DNA of 64,000 nt from AWTP1-13 sp963827545. GTDB taxonomy: Bacteria > Pseudomonadota > Alphaproteobacteria > Rhizobiales > Hyphomicrobiaceae. Both the position numbers and the translations under genes were made by a program. The stretch is taken from assembly GCA_963827545.1 (NCBI GenBank), contig CAWHBI010000032.1, positions 1 to 64,000 of the forward strand. Reading direction: 5' to 3'. The notes under the pieces are model-generated. The model was not told where the DNA came from. It saw only the letters and a list, made by a program, of their open reading frames with translations, and did not search any database. Positions 9,253 through 17,603 of this stretch are shown piece after piece (positions within the stretch are counted from its first letter, which is position 1; each line of letters starts with the position of its first letter).

Positions 9253-9405
9253 GATATGTCGTCGGAAGGTGATTTTGCCGACATGTTTTATGAACGTGTC
9301 GTCGCATCAGACATGTCGTAAAAATACGTCGACATTTGTGTTAATCATCGACATATAGTGCGAACAAGACGATAGCGTCGACATATCCTGACCCAACATG
9401 TCGAT
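9253..9405 (+). promoter_or_regulatory. Repeated CGACAT motifs upstream of the Fic gene
   Basis: Seven copies of (T)CGACAT(A/G)T occur in either orientation, near 9253, 9279, 9310, 9328, 9347, 9378 and 9396. The copy at 9310 includes ACATGT, and two copies carry GTCGACAT. The stretch is AT-rich relative to its surroundings and ends 35 bases before the Fic start. Such an array suggests binding of a repressor. The Fic protein has a C-terminal winged-helix-like part, so autoregulation is a possibility. Confidence 0.5.
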
Positions 9406-9439
9406 CAAACCGAGCTACTGCGACACGTCACACTGAACA

Positions 9440-10582
9440 ATGTTCGATCCCAAGCGGCCCTACAACGCCCTGCCCTTGCTGCCCCCCGAGCACCAGCTGG
9501 AGACACGAGATCTCTTGAAGGGCTGCATCAGGGCCCACACCAGCTTGGCCGAGCTCCGCGAGACGGGCAAACTCATCCCGGACCAATCAGTCCTGATAAA
9601 TGCGATTCCACTGCTCGAAGCCAAAGACAGCTCCGAGATCGAAAATATCGTCACCACAAACGATGCGCTGTTTCGCGAAGCCAGTCTCAAGGAGGGGGAG
9701 GCGGACGCCGCGACGAAGGAAGCGCTCCGTTACCGTTCCGCTCTTCACAAAGGGTTTTACGCCGTTCGGGAGCGCCCGCTCACGACACGCTCCGCGGTCG
9801 AAATCTGCCGCGAGATCAGAGGTGTCGACATTGACATCCGTGCCACCCCGGGCACCAAACTCACCAACAGACTCAATGGAGAGGTTATCTACACGCCGCC
9901 GGAAGGGCAGGAGCGCCTGCGCGAGCTTCTTGCCAATTGGGAGCGATTTCTCAACGAGACTTCCGATATCGATCCGCTCATCCGCATGGCCGTTCTGCAC
10001 TATCAGTTCGAGGCCATTCATCCCTTCGCCGACGGTAATGGGCGTACCGGACGTATTCTCAACATCCTGTTCCTCGTTCAAGAGGGTCTCCTCGAACTCC
10101 CCACCTTGTACTTGAGCCGCTACATCCTTTGGTACCGTGCCGACTACTATCGCTTGCTGCTCGACGTGACTGCCCGTCAGGCGTGGGAGCCGTGGATCGC
10201 GTATATGCTGGCGGGGCTAGAGACGACAGCACGATGGACGACAGCAAAAATCAGAGCCATTCACACCCTGATAAGCCAGACGGCGGAACATCTGCGGCGC
10301 GCTGCGCCCAAGATCTATTCCCACGAACTCGTCCAGGTGATCTTTACGCAGCCCTATGTGCGCATCTCCAATCTCGTGGAAAAAGACGTTGCCAAGCGCC
10401 AAGCTGCCTCAACCTACCTGCAGCAGCTCGTCGGGCTCGGCATCTTGCGCGAGGAGAAGGTGGGGCGCGAGAAGCTCTTCCTGCACACAAAGTACATGAA
10501 GCTTCTCACCACCGACACAAACGATGTGGAGCCCTACGCAGACCCGACGTCGAAGGATGCTGCGCATAACACAGCAAAATGA
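9440..10582 (+). CDS. Fic-family protein adenylyltransferase (class II, self-inhibited)
   Basis: The Fic core motif HPFADGNGRTGR lies near residue 195; it holds the catalytic His and the Mg/ATP-binding residues for transfer of AMP to protein side chains. An N-terminal inhibitory helix carries SSEIEN near residue 64, matching the (S/T)xxxE(G/N) motif of class II Fic proteins, which block their own ATP site. Residues 290-360 look like a winged helix. The 380-residue layout resembles the SoFic type. The gene sits between leuS and yggS, which are direct neighbours in many relatives, so it is probably an insertion. Its stop overlaps the yggS start (ATGA). Targets are unknown. Confidence 0.9.
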   Translation: MFDPKRPYNALPLLPPEHQLETRDLLKGCIRAHTSLAELRETGKLIPDQSVLINAIPLLEAKDSSEIENIVTTNDALFREASLKEGEADAATKEALRYRSALHKGFYAVRERPLTTRSAVEICREIRGVDIDIRATPGTKLTNRLNGEVIYTPPEGQERLRELLANWERFLNETSDIDPLIRMAVLHYQFEAIHPFADGNGRTGRILNILFLVQEGLLELPTLYLSRYILWYRADYYRLLLDVTARQAWEPWIAYMLAGLETTARWTTAKIRAIHTLISQTAEHLRRAAPKIYSHELVQVIFTQPYVRISNLVEKDVAKRQAASTYLQQLVGLGILREEKVGREKLFLHTKYMKLLTTDTNDVEPYADPTSKDAAHNTAK

Positions 10583-11256
10583 CCGATCCTGCACCCCACG
10601 TTTCTGCCCGCCTCGCCGCTGTCCGCGCCCGCCTCGCCGCTGCCGCGGAGGCGGCCAAGCGCGACCCCGTTTCCATCAGCCTCGTCGCCATCACCAAGAC
10701 CTTCGGGCCCGAGCACATCCAGCCTGTCCTCGACGCTGGTCACCGCATCTTCGGCGAGAACCGCGTGCAGGAAGCCAAGGGCAAGTGGCCGGCCCTGCGC
10801 GAGCGCTACGCCGACATCGAGCTGCATCTCGTCGGCGCGCTGCAATCGAACAAGGCCAAAGAGGCGGTTCAACTGTTCGATGCCATCCATTCCGTCGACC
10901 GGCCCAAGATCGCCGAGGCAATCGCGCAGGAGATGGCAAGGCAGGGCAGGCGGCTGCAGCTCTTCATCCAGGTCAACACCGGCGAAGAAGCGCAAAAGGC
11001 CGGCGTCATGCCGAAGGAGACGGCGGCTCTGCTCGGCTTCTGCCGTGAGAACCTGAAGCTCGACATTGCCGGCCTCATGTGCATCCCCCCGCTCGAAGAG
11101 GAACCCGGCGTGCATTTCGCCTTCCTCGCCAAGCTTGCCCGCGAGCTTGGGCTCACACAGCTCAGCATGGGCATGAGCGCGGATTTCGAGACCGCCATCG
11201 CCTTCGGTGCCACCCACGTGCGCATCGGCTCGCAGATCTTCGGCGAGCGCACGTAG
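10579..11256 (+). CDS. YggS-family PLP-binding protein
   Basis: This is the single-domain alanine-racemase-fold protein that binds pyridoxal phosphate and helps PLP homeostasis; it has no known enzyme activity. The PLP lysine is in LVAITKTFGPEHIQ near residue 39, followed by GENRVQEAKGKW, HLVGALQSNKA and the C-terminal LSMGMSADFETAIAFGATHVRIG. The length of 225 residues is normal. Translation is probably coupled to the Fic gene through a 4-base overlap. Its TAG stop is formed by the first bases of a dispersed repeat (GTAGGTTGGGT). Confidence 0.93.
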   Translation: MTDPAPHVSARLAAVRARLAAAAEAAKRDPVSISLVAITKTFGPEHIQPVLDAGHRIFGENRVQEAKGKWPALRERYADIELHLVGALQSNKAKEAVQLFDAIHSVDRPKIAEAIAQEMARQGRRLQLFIQVNTGEEAQKAGVMPKETAALLGFCRENLKLDIAGLMCIPPLEEEPGVHFAFLAKLARELGLTQLSMGMSADFETAIAFGATHVRIGSQIFGERT

Positions 11257-11335
11257 GTTGGGTCGAGCGAAGCGAATACCCAACGCTGCCGACTGCCGCG
11301 TGTGTTGTGTCTGCGCTTCGCTTGACACAACCTAC
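11253..11335. repeat. Dispersed palindromic repeat, GTAGGTTGGGT family (copy 1)
   Basis: The element starts GTAGGTTGGGTCGAGCGAAG and ends CGCTTCGCTTGACACAACCT, giving imperfect inverted arms of about 30 bases. Related copies or halves lie at 25224, 26137-26204 and 47591-47636. It provides the stop codon of yggS. It resembles the small REP-like or MITE-like elements common in this group. Confidence 0.7.
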
Positions 11336-11477
11336 AAACACGACTTGCAAGCACGCACAGCTTTTTGCCAACAGCGCCGAGCCAGCCCCTCGCTTGCTCA
11401 CATCCGGGTGCTAGCCTGCCTCCGACTGATTCGCGCCATCGTCCCGCGTGCCGGCGCCCCCGCGAGGAGCTGCACAC

Positions 11478-12389
11478 ATGGCGGACGGAAGCAGGACACT
11501 CGAGCTCGAAGCAAATGCCGCAGCGGCCGAGGCCGCACGCGAAGCGAAGGCCGATGTGCTCGAGCACGCCATCAAGATCGAGAGCGCCACGCCGCTGCCG
11601 CGAGCGGTGAAGCCAGCCAAGGCCAACCGCAAGGGGGAATGGGCCGAGTTCACCGTCGACGTGTGGATCACGCCCTTCAACTCGGTCGAGTTCGGCATTT
11701 ACAAGCACAGCCGCAACCGGGCGAAGTCGCGCCAGTTCACCACCGACATGGATGTCTTCGCCGAGATCATCGAGAAGGACGAGCGCACCGGCCTGCTCGG
11801 CTACCGCGAGGACCTCTGGCGCAACAACACCGGCATGGACAAACGCCTGGTGTTCAAGCTGTTCAACGAGACGGTTAACTGGCGCGCCACCATGGACCTG
11901 ATGATCGCCCGCAGCCTGCAGCTGACGCTCGGCGCGCGCGGCCTGCCCGTCACCTGCTTTTCCGTCAACGTCGGCGACCACGACAGCGTCGTCTACCTCG
12001 AGCGCTCGGCCAACAAGTGGCCGTTGCTGCCGGAGAATTTCTCCTTCTTCCTGCTGGACGACGGCAAGCCCCGCTTCTTTCGCTTGCGGCGCGACCTGAT
12101 CGATTTCGGCGGCGACTACACGCTCTACAACCACCACAACCAGGCGATTGGCAAGCTCGACGGCAAGGTGTTCTCGATTGGCGGCAAGTGGCACGGCCGC
12201 GTGAAATCGGAATTCGCCGATCAGCGCCTGCTGATCGTGCTCAAGCTTTTCTGCGGCATGCTGATCTTCAACGACGAGACCCGTCGCCACATGCGCCGCC
12301 TGGCGCGCGACGTGCTCGCGGGCAAATACGAGCCCAAGCTCGAGAAGCAGGAAGCCGACCTCTACATGAACCCGCGGCGCGTGCGGTGA
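11478..12389 (+). CDS. Conserved hypothetical protein with LURP-one-like C-terminal half
   Basis: The 303-residue protein starts MADGSRTLELEANAAAAEAA; a GAGGAGC ribosome site lies nine bases upstream. The N-terminal third is a charged helix. From about residue 195 the text FFRLRRDLIDFGGDYTLYNH and KLDGKVFSIGGKWHG has the repeated beta-hairpin rhythm of LURP-one/Tubby-like domains (a verb-like Y-x-L-Y-N and G-K-x-F-S-I-G-x-K pattern). There is no signal peptide and no membrane segment. Function is unknown. The gene stands alone between a repeat and higBA. Confidence 0.6.
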   Translation: MADGSRTLELEANAAAAEAAREAKADVLEHAIKIESATPLPRAVKPAKANRKGEWAEFTVDVWITPFNSVEFGIYKHSRNRAKSRQFTTDMDVFAEIIEKDERTGLLGYREDLWRNNTGMDKRLVFKLFNETVNWRATMDLMIARSLQLTLGARGLPVTCFSVNVGDHDSVVYLERSANKWPLLPENFSFFLLDDGKPRFFRLRRDLIDFGGDYTLYNHHNQAIGKLDGKVFSIGGKWHGRVKSEFADQRLLIVLKLFCGMLIFNDETRRHMRRLARDVLAGKYEPKLEKQEADLYMNPRRVR

Positions 12390-12427
12390 TGCAGCTGGGG
12401 TCGGGCGACGGAAGGTTAGGGCGCGCA

Positions 12428-12456
12428 TTGACCATCGACAATTGTCACTTTACAAT
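12428..12456 (+). promoter_or_regulatory. Promoter and operator of higBA
   Basis: TTGACC at 12428-12433 and TACAAT at 12451-12456 are separated by 17 bases, a good sigma-70-type promoter. The spacer contains the perfect palindrome GACAATTGTC at 12437-12446 and the inverted pair ATTGT/ACAAT, likely targets for HigA. Transcription would begin at about 12462, the first base of the toxin GTG codon. Confidence 0.6.
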
Positions 12457-12461
12457 GACCT

Positions 12462-12746
12462 GTGCCGATACAGAGCATTCGCCACAAGGGTTTGCGCCAG
12501 CTGTTCGAGCGTGATGACGCGCGCAGGGTGCCGGCCGCCGCCGCTGACAAGCTACGCGACATGCTGTTGGCGATTCATATGGCCAAAGTCATCAGCGATA
12601 TCGGCCTCGTGCCGGGCTGGAGACTACATCCGCTCAAGGGAGGTCTGGCTGGGTGCTGGAGCCTCACAGTGACCCGCAACTGGCGTCTGACGTTTAGGTT
12701 CGAAGATGGCGACGCCCACGACTTGGATTTGCTGGACTATCACTAG
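12462..12746 (+). CDS. higB: HigB-type mRNA interferase toxin
   Basis: The 94-residue protein belongs to the RelE/HigB fold that cleaves ribosome-bound mRNA. It reads MPIQSIRHKGLRQLFERDDA, then WRLHPLKGGLAGCWSLTVTR and WRLTFRFEDGDAHDLDLLDY, the usual HigB core with the C-terminal acidic DY-H. The start is a GTG and there is almost no room for a leader after the predicted transcription start, so translation may be leaderless. HigA follows 13 bases after the stop. Confidence 0.85.
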   Translation: MPIQSIRHKGLRQLFERDDARRVPAAAADKLRDMLLAIHMAKVISDIGLVPGWRLHPLKGGLAGCWSLTVTRNWRLTFRFEDGDAHDLDLLDYH

Positions 12747-12759
12747 AGAGATTGCAGAG

Positions 12760-13050
12760 ATGCGCATGAAGAACCCCCCGCACATCGGCGGTTTCATCCG
12801 CCGGGAGGTCATCGAGCCGCTGGGCCTCAGCGTGACCGATGCCGCCCAGGCCCTAGGCGTGACGCGTCAAACGCTGAATAACCTACTCAACCAGAGGTCT
12901 TCCCTGTCGGCCGAGATGGCTCTGAGGATCGAGAAAGCGTTTGGTCCCAAGATGGACCACCTTCTGCGCATGCAGCTGGAATACGACATGGCCCAGGCGC
13001 GCAAGCAGCAGGGCAAGATAAGGGTCCGGCGCGTCAAGCGGGCGGCCTGA
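12760..13050 (+). CDS. higA: HigA-type antitoxin, XRE helix-turn-helix
   Basis: The 96-residue antitoxin binds HigB and represses the operon. It starts MRMKNPPHIGGFIRREVIEP, then has the helix-turn-helix SVTDAAQALGVTRQTLNNLL and the family segment SSLSAEMALRIEKAFG. The order toxin first, antitoxin second is normal for hig modules. A basic tail (GKIRVRRVKRAA) closes the protein. Confidence 0.88.
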   Translation: MRMKNPPHIGGFIRREVIEPLGLSVTDAAQALGVTRQTLNNLLNQRSSLSAEMALRIEKAFGPKMDHLLRMQLEYDMAQARKQQGKIRVRRVKRAA

Positions 13051-13074
13051 GCCGAGGGACCGGACCCCGTCCAA

Positions 13075-13434
13075 CTACAGATACTCCGCGATCACCTCGA
13101 TCTCGCCGATCAATGCCGCGTTGAGCGCGGGGAGGTCCTCGGCGGGGATCCAGTACTCCAGGTGATCTCGGCCGCCGGCTTGCTGTATCGTGTATCCATC
13201 CAGAAACCGCTTCGACACGCGAAAGCGCGTTACGTAGCCCTTGCCCGAGGCAGGCACGTTCCAGTCCCTCGCGATCTTCCTTGCATAGGTCTCGCTCAGG
13301 ACTGGATAGAAGATCGGCTGCTCCGGCAGTCGAGCTGGAAAGGCGCGCATGCCGGATCGGCGGATCAAGTCTAGTTCCTGCGGTCCAACGGGGCGCCAGA
13401 GAGTGACCGGGCCGTCTTGCACCTTGGAGGACAT
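13075..13434 (-). CDS. Small conserved hypothetical protein
   Basis: The 119-residue protein reads VTLWRPVGPQELDLIRRSGM, PARLPEQPIFYPVLSETYA and HLEYWIPAEDLPALNAALIG. I recall this family from many proteobacterial genomes, often labelled as an ADP-ribosylation/crystallin J1-like protein, but I know of no tested function and that label is doubtful. No signal peptide or membrane segment is present. It is convergent with higA, with a gap of 24 bases, and its divergent upstream neighbour is an Amt gene. Confidence 0.65.
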   Translation of the reverse strand: MSSKVQDGPVTLWRPVGPQELDLIRRSGMRAFPARLPEQPIFYPVLSETYARKIARDWNVPASGKGYVTRFRVSKRFLDGYTIQQAGGRDHLEYWIPAEDLPALNAALIGEIEVIAEYL

Positions 13435-13473
13435 GCCTGCTGCCTATTCTTTGTGCAACGGTAGTTTTGGGTC

Positions 13474-13556
13474 TTGACAGGTATTCTCGCGGTTTTGCCT
13501 ATGGGGCAATCAGGCCGCGTTCCAAGGCCTTGCCTAATCACTAGGCACACAAAAGA
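13474..13556 (+). promoter_or_regulatory. Upstream region of the first Amt gene
   Basis: TTGACA occurs at 13474 and a partial palindrome TTGCCTAATCACTAGGCA lies at about 13532-13549. A closely related sequence (TTGCCTAAAACTAG and CTAGGCACA) occurs upstream of glnK-amtB at 22945-22987. The shared motif may bind a nitrogen regulator; this is inference. Confidence 0.3.
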
Positions 13557-13574
13557 AACTGGGGAGGTTGGGGC

Positions 13575-14828
13575 ATGCCGGATATCCAAAAGGCGGTTCT
13601 GGGGCTGCAAAGCGGCGCTGACGTCCTGTTCCTGCTCGTGGGGGCCGTCCTCGTTTTTGCCATGCACGGCGGCTTCGCGTTTCTCGAGGCTGGAACAGTG
13701 CGGCACAAGAACCAGGTCAACGCGCTCTGCAAGATCCTGGTCGACTTCGCCATCTCCACCGTCGCCTACTTCTTCATCGGCTACAGCATCGCCTACGGCG
13801 TTGCCTTCTTCGTCAGCGCCGAGGGGATCAGCGGCGCCGCTCCGGGCTTCGACCCGCAGGGCCTGACGCTCGTCAAGTTCTTCTTCCTGTGCACCTTCGC
13901 TGCGGCCGTCCCCGCCATCGTCTCGGGCGGCATCGCCGAGCGCGCCCGCTTCCTGCCGCAGTGCGTGGCCACCGCGCTCATCGTCGGCCTGTTCTATCCG
14001 TTCTTCGAAGGCATCGTCTGGAACAAGAACTACGGGCTGCAGGAGATGTTCTTCAAGGCGCGGCTCGGCGAGGAGTTCCATGACTTCGCCGGCTCGATCG
14101 TGGTGCATGCAGTGGGCGGCTGGCTCGGGTTCTCCGCCGTGCGCCGCCTGGGGCCGCGGCTTGGCCGCTACGACAAGGGCCGCACGACCGGCATTCCGCC
14201 CTCGTCCATTCCCTGGCTCGCCATGGGCTCCTGGCTGCTTTGCATCGGCTGGTTCGGGTTCAACGTGATGAGCGCGCAGTCGCTCAAGACCGTCAGCGGT
14301 CTCGTCGCCATGAACTCGTTGATGGCCATGAGCGGCGGCATCCTCGCTGCGCTGATCGCTGGCGACGGCGATCCGGGCTTCATCCACAATGGTGCTCTGG
14401 CGGGCCTCGTCGCGGTCTGTGCCGGCTCCGATGTGATGCATCCGATCGGCTCGCTGTTCGTCGGGGGCATTGCCGGCATCATCTTCGTCTACGCCTTCCA
14501 GGCGGCCTCTGATTCCAAGTGGCAGTTCGACGACGTGCTGGGTGTCTGGCCGCTGCACGGCCTGTGCGGGCTGTGGGGCGGCATCGCCTGCGGCATCTTC
14601 GGGCTGACGGTGTTCGGCGGCATGGGCGGAGTGAGCTTCTGGTCGCAGCTCATCGGCAGCGTCATGGGTGCAGCCTATGCGGCCGTTGCCGGCATCATCA
14701 TCTACGCGGTGGTCGACATCCTGTTCGGCTTCAGGCTGGCGGCCGAGGACGAGCGTCGGGGTGCGGACCTCTCCGTCCACAAGATCGGCGCCAACCCCGA
14801 AGAGGATGTGCGCATGGGGCGTGTTTGA
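13575..14828 (+). CDS. amt: Ammonium transporter, Amt family
   Basis: The 417-residue inner-membrane protein forms a trimeric channel for ammonium uptake. It starts MPDIQKAVLGLQSGADVLFL without a cleavable signal peptide and has about eleven membrane helices. Family marks include EAGTVRHKNQVNALCKILVD, HDFAGSIVVHAVGGWLG with the first pore His, and PLHGLCGLWGGIACGIFG with the second pore His. It differs from the second Amt at 20890-22362, which has a signal peptide and a PII partner. No glnK lies next to this copy. Confidence 0.93.
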   Translation: MPDIQKAVLGLQSGADVLFLLVGAVLVFAMHGGFAFLEAGTVRHKNQVNALCKILVDFAISTVAYFFIGYSIAYGVAFFVSAEGISGAAPGFDPQGLTLVKFFFLCTFAAAVPAIVSGGIAERARFLPQCVATALIVGLFYPFFEGIVWNKNYGLQEMFFKARLGEEFHDFAGSIVVHAVGGWLGFSAVRRLGPRLGRYDKGRTTGIPPSSIPWLAMGSWLLCIGWFGFNVMSAQSLKTVSGLVAMNSLMAMSGGILAALIAGDGDPGFIHNGALAGLVAVCAGSDVMHPIGSLFVGGIAGIIFVYAFQAASDSKWQFDDVLGVWPLHGLCGLWGGIACGIFGLTVFGGMGGVSFWSQLIGSVMGAAYAAVAGIIIYAVVDILFGFRLAAEDERRGADLSVHKIGANPEEDVRMGRV

Positions 14829-14899
14829 TCGGCGCCTCCCGAAGCGTAGGTTGCGCGCAGCATTACCGGTCAACCAGCCTGCGCTTCGGAGCACGTATC

Positions 14900-16111
14900 A
14901 TGCCCGACGGCCTCTCCGCCCTCGCCCACGGCGCCGTCCTCTCGCCCTTCACGCGGACGCGCCGTCTCTTGGAGAACGTTCCGCCCGGCCATGCCAGGCC
15001 CATAGATCTCACCATCGGCGATCCGCGCGAGGCGATGCCGGCGTTCGTGCCGGATCGCATCAACGAGGCGCACGCGCTGCTCGGCAGCTACCCCAAAATC
15101 CGTGGTTCCGATGAGCTGCGCGGCGCTATCGCAACCTGGATCGGGCGCCGCTACGCCCTCGAGGGGCGGGTCGATGCGGTGCGCGAAGTTCTGCCCGTCA
15201 ACGGCTCGCGCGAGGGCCTCTTCTTTGCCGCCCTGCCGGCCGTAGGCCGCAAGCGCGTCACGGGGCGACCAGCGATCCTCATCGTCAATCCCTTCTACCA
15301 AGTCTACCTGGCCGCGGCCCATGCCACCGGCTGCGACCCGGTCTTCCTCAACGCCACGGCGGCCACGGGCCATCTGCCCGATCTGGAAGCGCTGGAGCGC
15401 GAAGCGGAGCTGCTGGCGCGCACGGTGGCGTTCTACCTGTGCTCGCCCGCCAACCCGCAAGGTGCCATGGCGGACGTGGCCTACATCCGCAAAGCGCTGG
15501 CGCTGGCGCGCCGTTACGACTTCGTGCTGTTCCTGGACGAATGCTATTCGGAGATCTACACGCGCGAGCCGCCCATCGGTGGGCTGCAGGTGGCTCTGGA
15601 GACGCCGGAGCGCTTCAAGAACCTCGTTGTCTTCAATTCGCTGTCCAAGCGCTCGAACCTGCCGGGCCTGCGCTCGGGGTTTATGGCCGGCGACGGCGCT
15701 TTCCTGGAGACGCTGGCCGAGATCCGCAACATGGCCGCGCCCACCATGCCGGGGCCTGTCCAGCACGCCTCGGCTGCGGCGTGGTCCGACGAGCAGCACG
15801 TGCTTGCCATCCGCCGAGCCTACAGCGCCAAGTTCGACGTCTGCGATGACCTGCTCGGCGGCCGCTTTGCTTATGCAAGGCCTGCCGGCGGCTTTTTTCT
15901 CTGGCTCGACATGGGCCATCTCGGCAGTGCGGAAGCGGCCGCGTTAACCATCTGGCAACGCGGGGGCGTCAGAGTTATCCCGGGCGCCTATCTGGCCGAG
16001 CCGGACCGGGCGGGCATCAACCCCGGCCAGTCCTATGTGCGCGTCGCACTTGTGGAAGACGCGGCGACGGTGAGGCAGGCGCTCGAGCGTGTCGTTCGAG
16101 TATGTGCGTAA
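14900..16111 (+). CDS. PLP-dependent aminotransferase, DapC-like
   Basis: The 403-residue class I/II aminotransferase starts MPDGLSALAHGAVLSPFTRT. It has the substrate/PLP motif LTIGDPREAMP, the aspartate in FVLFLDECYSEIY that contacts the PLP ring nitrogen, and the Schiff-base lysine in FNSLSKRSNLPGLRSG. In alphaproteobacteria the gene just upstream of ftsK-lolA is usually annotated as succinyldiaminopimelate transaminase, part of lysine and wall diaminopimelate synthesis; dapF and dapB also occur in this window. The substrate is inferred from context and could differ. Confidence 0.82.
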   Translation: MPDGLSALAHGAVLSPFTRTRRLLENVPPGHARPIDLTIGDPREAMPAFVPDRINEAHALLGSYPKIRGSDELRGAIATWIGRRYALEGRVDAVREVLPVNGSREGLFFAALPAVGRKRVTGRPAILIVNPFYQVYLAAAHATGCDPVFLNATAATGHLPDLEALEREAELLARTVAFYLCSPANPQGAMADVAYIRKALALARRYDFVLFLDECYSEIYTREPPIGGLQVALETPERFKNLVVFNSLSKRSNLPGLRSGFMAGDGAFLETLAEIRNMAAPTMPGPVQHASAAAWSDEQHVLAIRRAYSAKFDVCDDLLGGRFAYARPAGGFFLWLDMGHLGSAEAAALTIWQRGGVRVIPGAYLAEPDRAGINPGQSYVRVALVEDAATVRQALERVVRVCA

Positions 16112-16126
16112 CCGCTCCGGGTTTGT

Positions 16127-17500
16127 ATGGCGTTTGCGAGCGAGTGTGCCCCGCTGTTGCCGGGCTCGATGAGAGCTGGGCTGGAGGCGTGGCTCTTTCG
16201 AATGCTGGGCTATGTGGTGCTGGCGCTGTGGGCCGCGAGCGCCGTCAGCCTGCTCACGTGGTCGTTCGCCGATCCAAGCTTCACGCACGCTACCAACAGC
16301 TCCACCCGCAACCTGCTCGGGCCGATCGGGGCCATCTTCTCTGATCTCATCATGCAGCTCCTGGGTCTGGCCGGCGTGTTCGCGCTCCTGCCGCCCATGT
16401 TCTGGGGCCTGCAACTCGTCACCATGCGCCGGCTCGACGGCGTGCGTGCGAAGCTCGTGCTTGCTCCGATCGCGGTCGTGCTGCTTGCGTGCGCGGCCTC
16501 TTCGCTGCCCAAATTCGGCGCTTGGCCCTTGCCGTATAGTCTCGGCGGTGTTCTGGGCGATCAGGTGCTGAGGGCGCTGACCGGGCTACTGGCGGTGGTC
16601 AGGCCGGAGCGCGCCTCCGCGGCCGCAGGCCTATTCTGCTGCGCCGGCGGCCTGATGCTGCTCATGACCAGCCTGGGCCTGTCACAGCGGGACCTGAAGC
16701 TGATCTACCACCGCCCGCGCCATCTCGATCGCAGTGCGCCTTCTCGCGTGCGGCAAAGGCTTGGCAACATCGCAGAGCGCGCCGATGGCGTTCGCCGTGA
16801 GCCCGTGCTGCCGATGCCGATGCTGCCCGCCACGGCTCACTCGCGCCCGGCGCGGCCGGTGCCGGAGCTCGAGCCAGAGCCACGCGTGAGCCCACAGCAT
16901 CATGGCCGCTCGGCTCGTCTCGAGGAGGAGCCGCCCGTCGGCGAATTTCCGGTCGATGACGACGATGGCGATGCCGACGGCGCCAGGCGCATGGCCGAGA
17001 TCTTTGCGCCTGAGGTCCGGGCCGTAGCGCCGGATCGCAGCGAAACGGCCGGCCTCGTCATGCCGGTCTGCACCACCGGGGAGCTCCATGCCTCGGGGTC
17101 TGGCGACCCCATAGGGACGGCCAAGGCCGTCACGTCCCAGGACGCCTCAGCCAGATCGCCCAAACGTTGGCGCCAGTCCGCGCGAGCCCCTGCAGAAGGG
17201 CGCCTCGGGCCCGAGCGCAGACTGGCAGAGCCTTCCCCATCCCCGGAGGTAGCCTCGCCACCCTCGGGCTGGTGTCCGCAAAGCCATTCTGGAGGTGATG
17301 ATCTCTATGGCCGCGCCGTCTCGATCGTGCTTGGCGGCCGCAAAGCTACGACCGCCTACCTGCAGCAGCGGTTGGCCATCGGCTATATGCGCGCCGCAGA
17401 CCTTCTCGATCGCATGGAGCGTGAGGGCATTCTCGGCGCACCGGTCTACAACGGCGCGCGCCCTATCCTGATCAACGGGCCCAGCTCCCGTGAGGTCTGA
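16127..17500 (+). CDS. FtsK-like protein lacking the motor domain
   Basis: The first 190 residues match the FtsK four-helix membrane domain (LGYVVLALWAASAVSLLTWS, LGPIGAIFSDLIMQLLGLAG). Residues 210-395 are a Pro/Glu/Arg-rich linker. Residues about 395-450 match the FtsK gamma winged helix that reads KOPS sequences and contacts XerD (DDLYGRAVSIVLGGRKATTA, YMRAADLLDRMEREGILG). The RecA-like translocase between them, with its Walker A and B motifs, is absent; no GxxGxGK(S/T) is present. The total is 457 residues against about 800-900 for FtsK. The frame is clean. The gene stands at the usual aminotransferase-ftsK-lolA locus, so it may replace FtsK or be a paralogue with a full FtsK elsewhere. 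Confidence 0.8.
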   Translation: MAFASECAPLLPGSMRAGLEAWLFRMLGYVVLALWAASAVSLLTWSFADPSFTHATNSSTRNLLGPIGAIFSDLIMQLLGLAGVFALLPPMFWGLQLVTMRRLDGVRAKLVLAPIAVVLLACAASSLPKFGAWPLPYSLGGVLGDQVLRALTGLLAVVRPERASAAAGLFCCAGGLMLLMTSLGLSQRDLKLIYHRPRHLDRSAPSRVRQRLGNIAERADGVRREPVLPMPMLPATAHSRPARPVPELEPEPRVSPQHHGRSARLEEEPPVGEFPVDDDDGDADGARRMAEIFAPEVRAVAPDRSETAGLVMPVCTTGELHASGSGDPIGTAKAVTSQDASARSPKRWRQSARAPAEGRLGPERRLAEPSPSPEVASPPSGWCPQSHSGGDDLYGRAVSIVLGGRKATTAYLQQRLAIGYMRAADLLDRMEREGILGAPVYNGARPILINGPSSREV

Positions 17501-17603
17501 TCGGGCACCAGTCGCCCACAATCTCGTCCCAATGTTGCGACAAACGGTGACAGGCTGACCGAATCATCGGCGTCTTTAAGCCAACACAGGCTTGGGGGAC
17601 ATC

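Noticed and set aside
13371..14894. A 507-codon minus-strand open frame opposite the first Amt gene
   Set aside because: It mirrors the amt coding frame; its composition (Glu/Asp/His/Ala-rich) is typical of antisense frames in GC-rich DNA.
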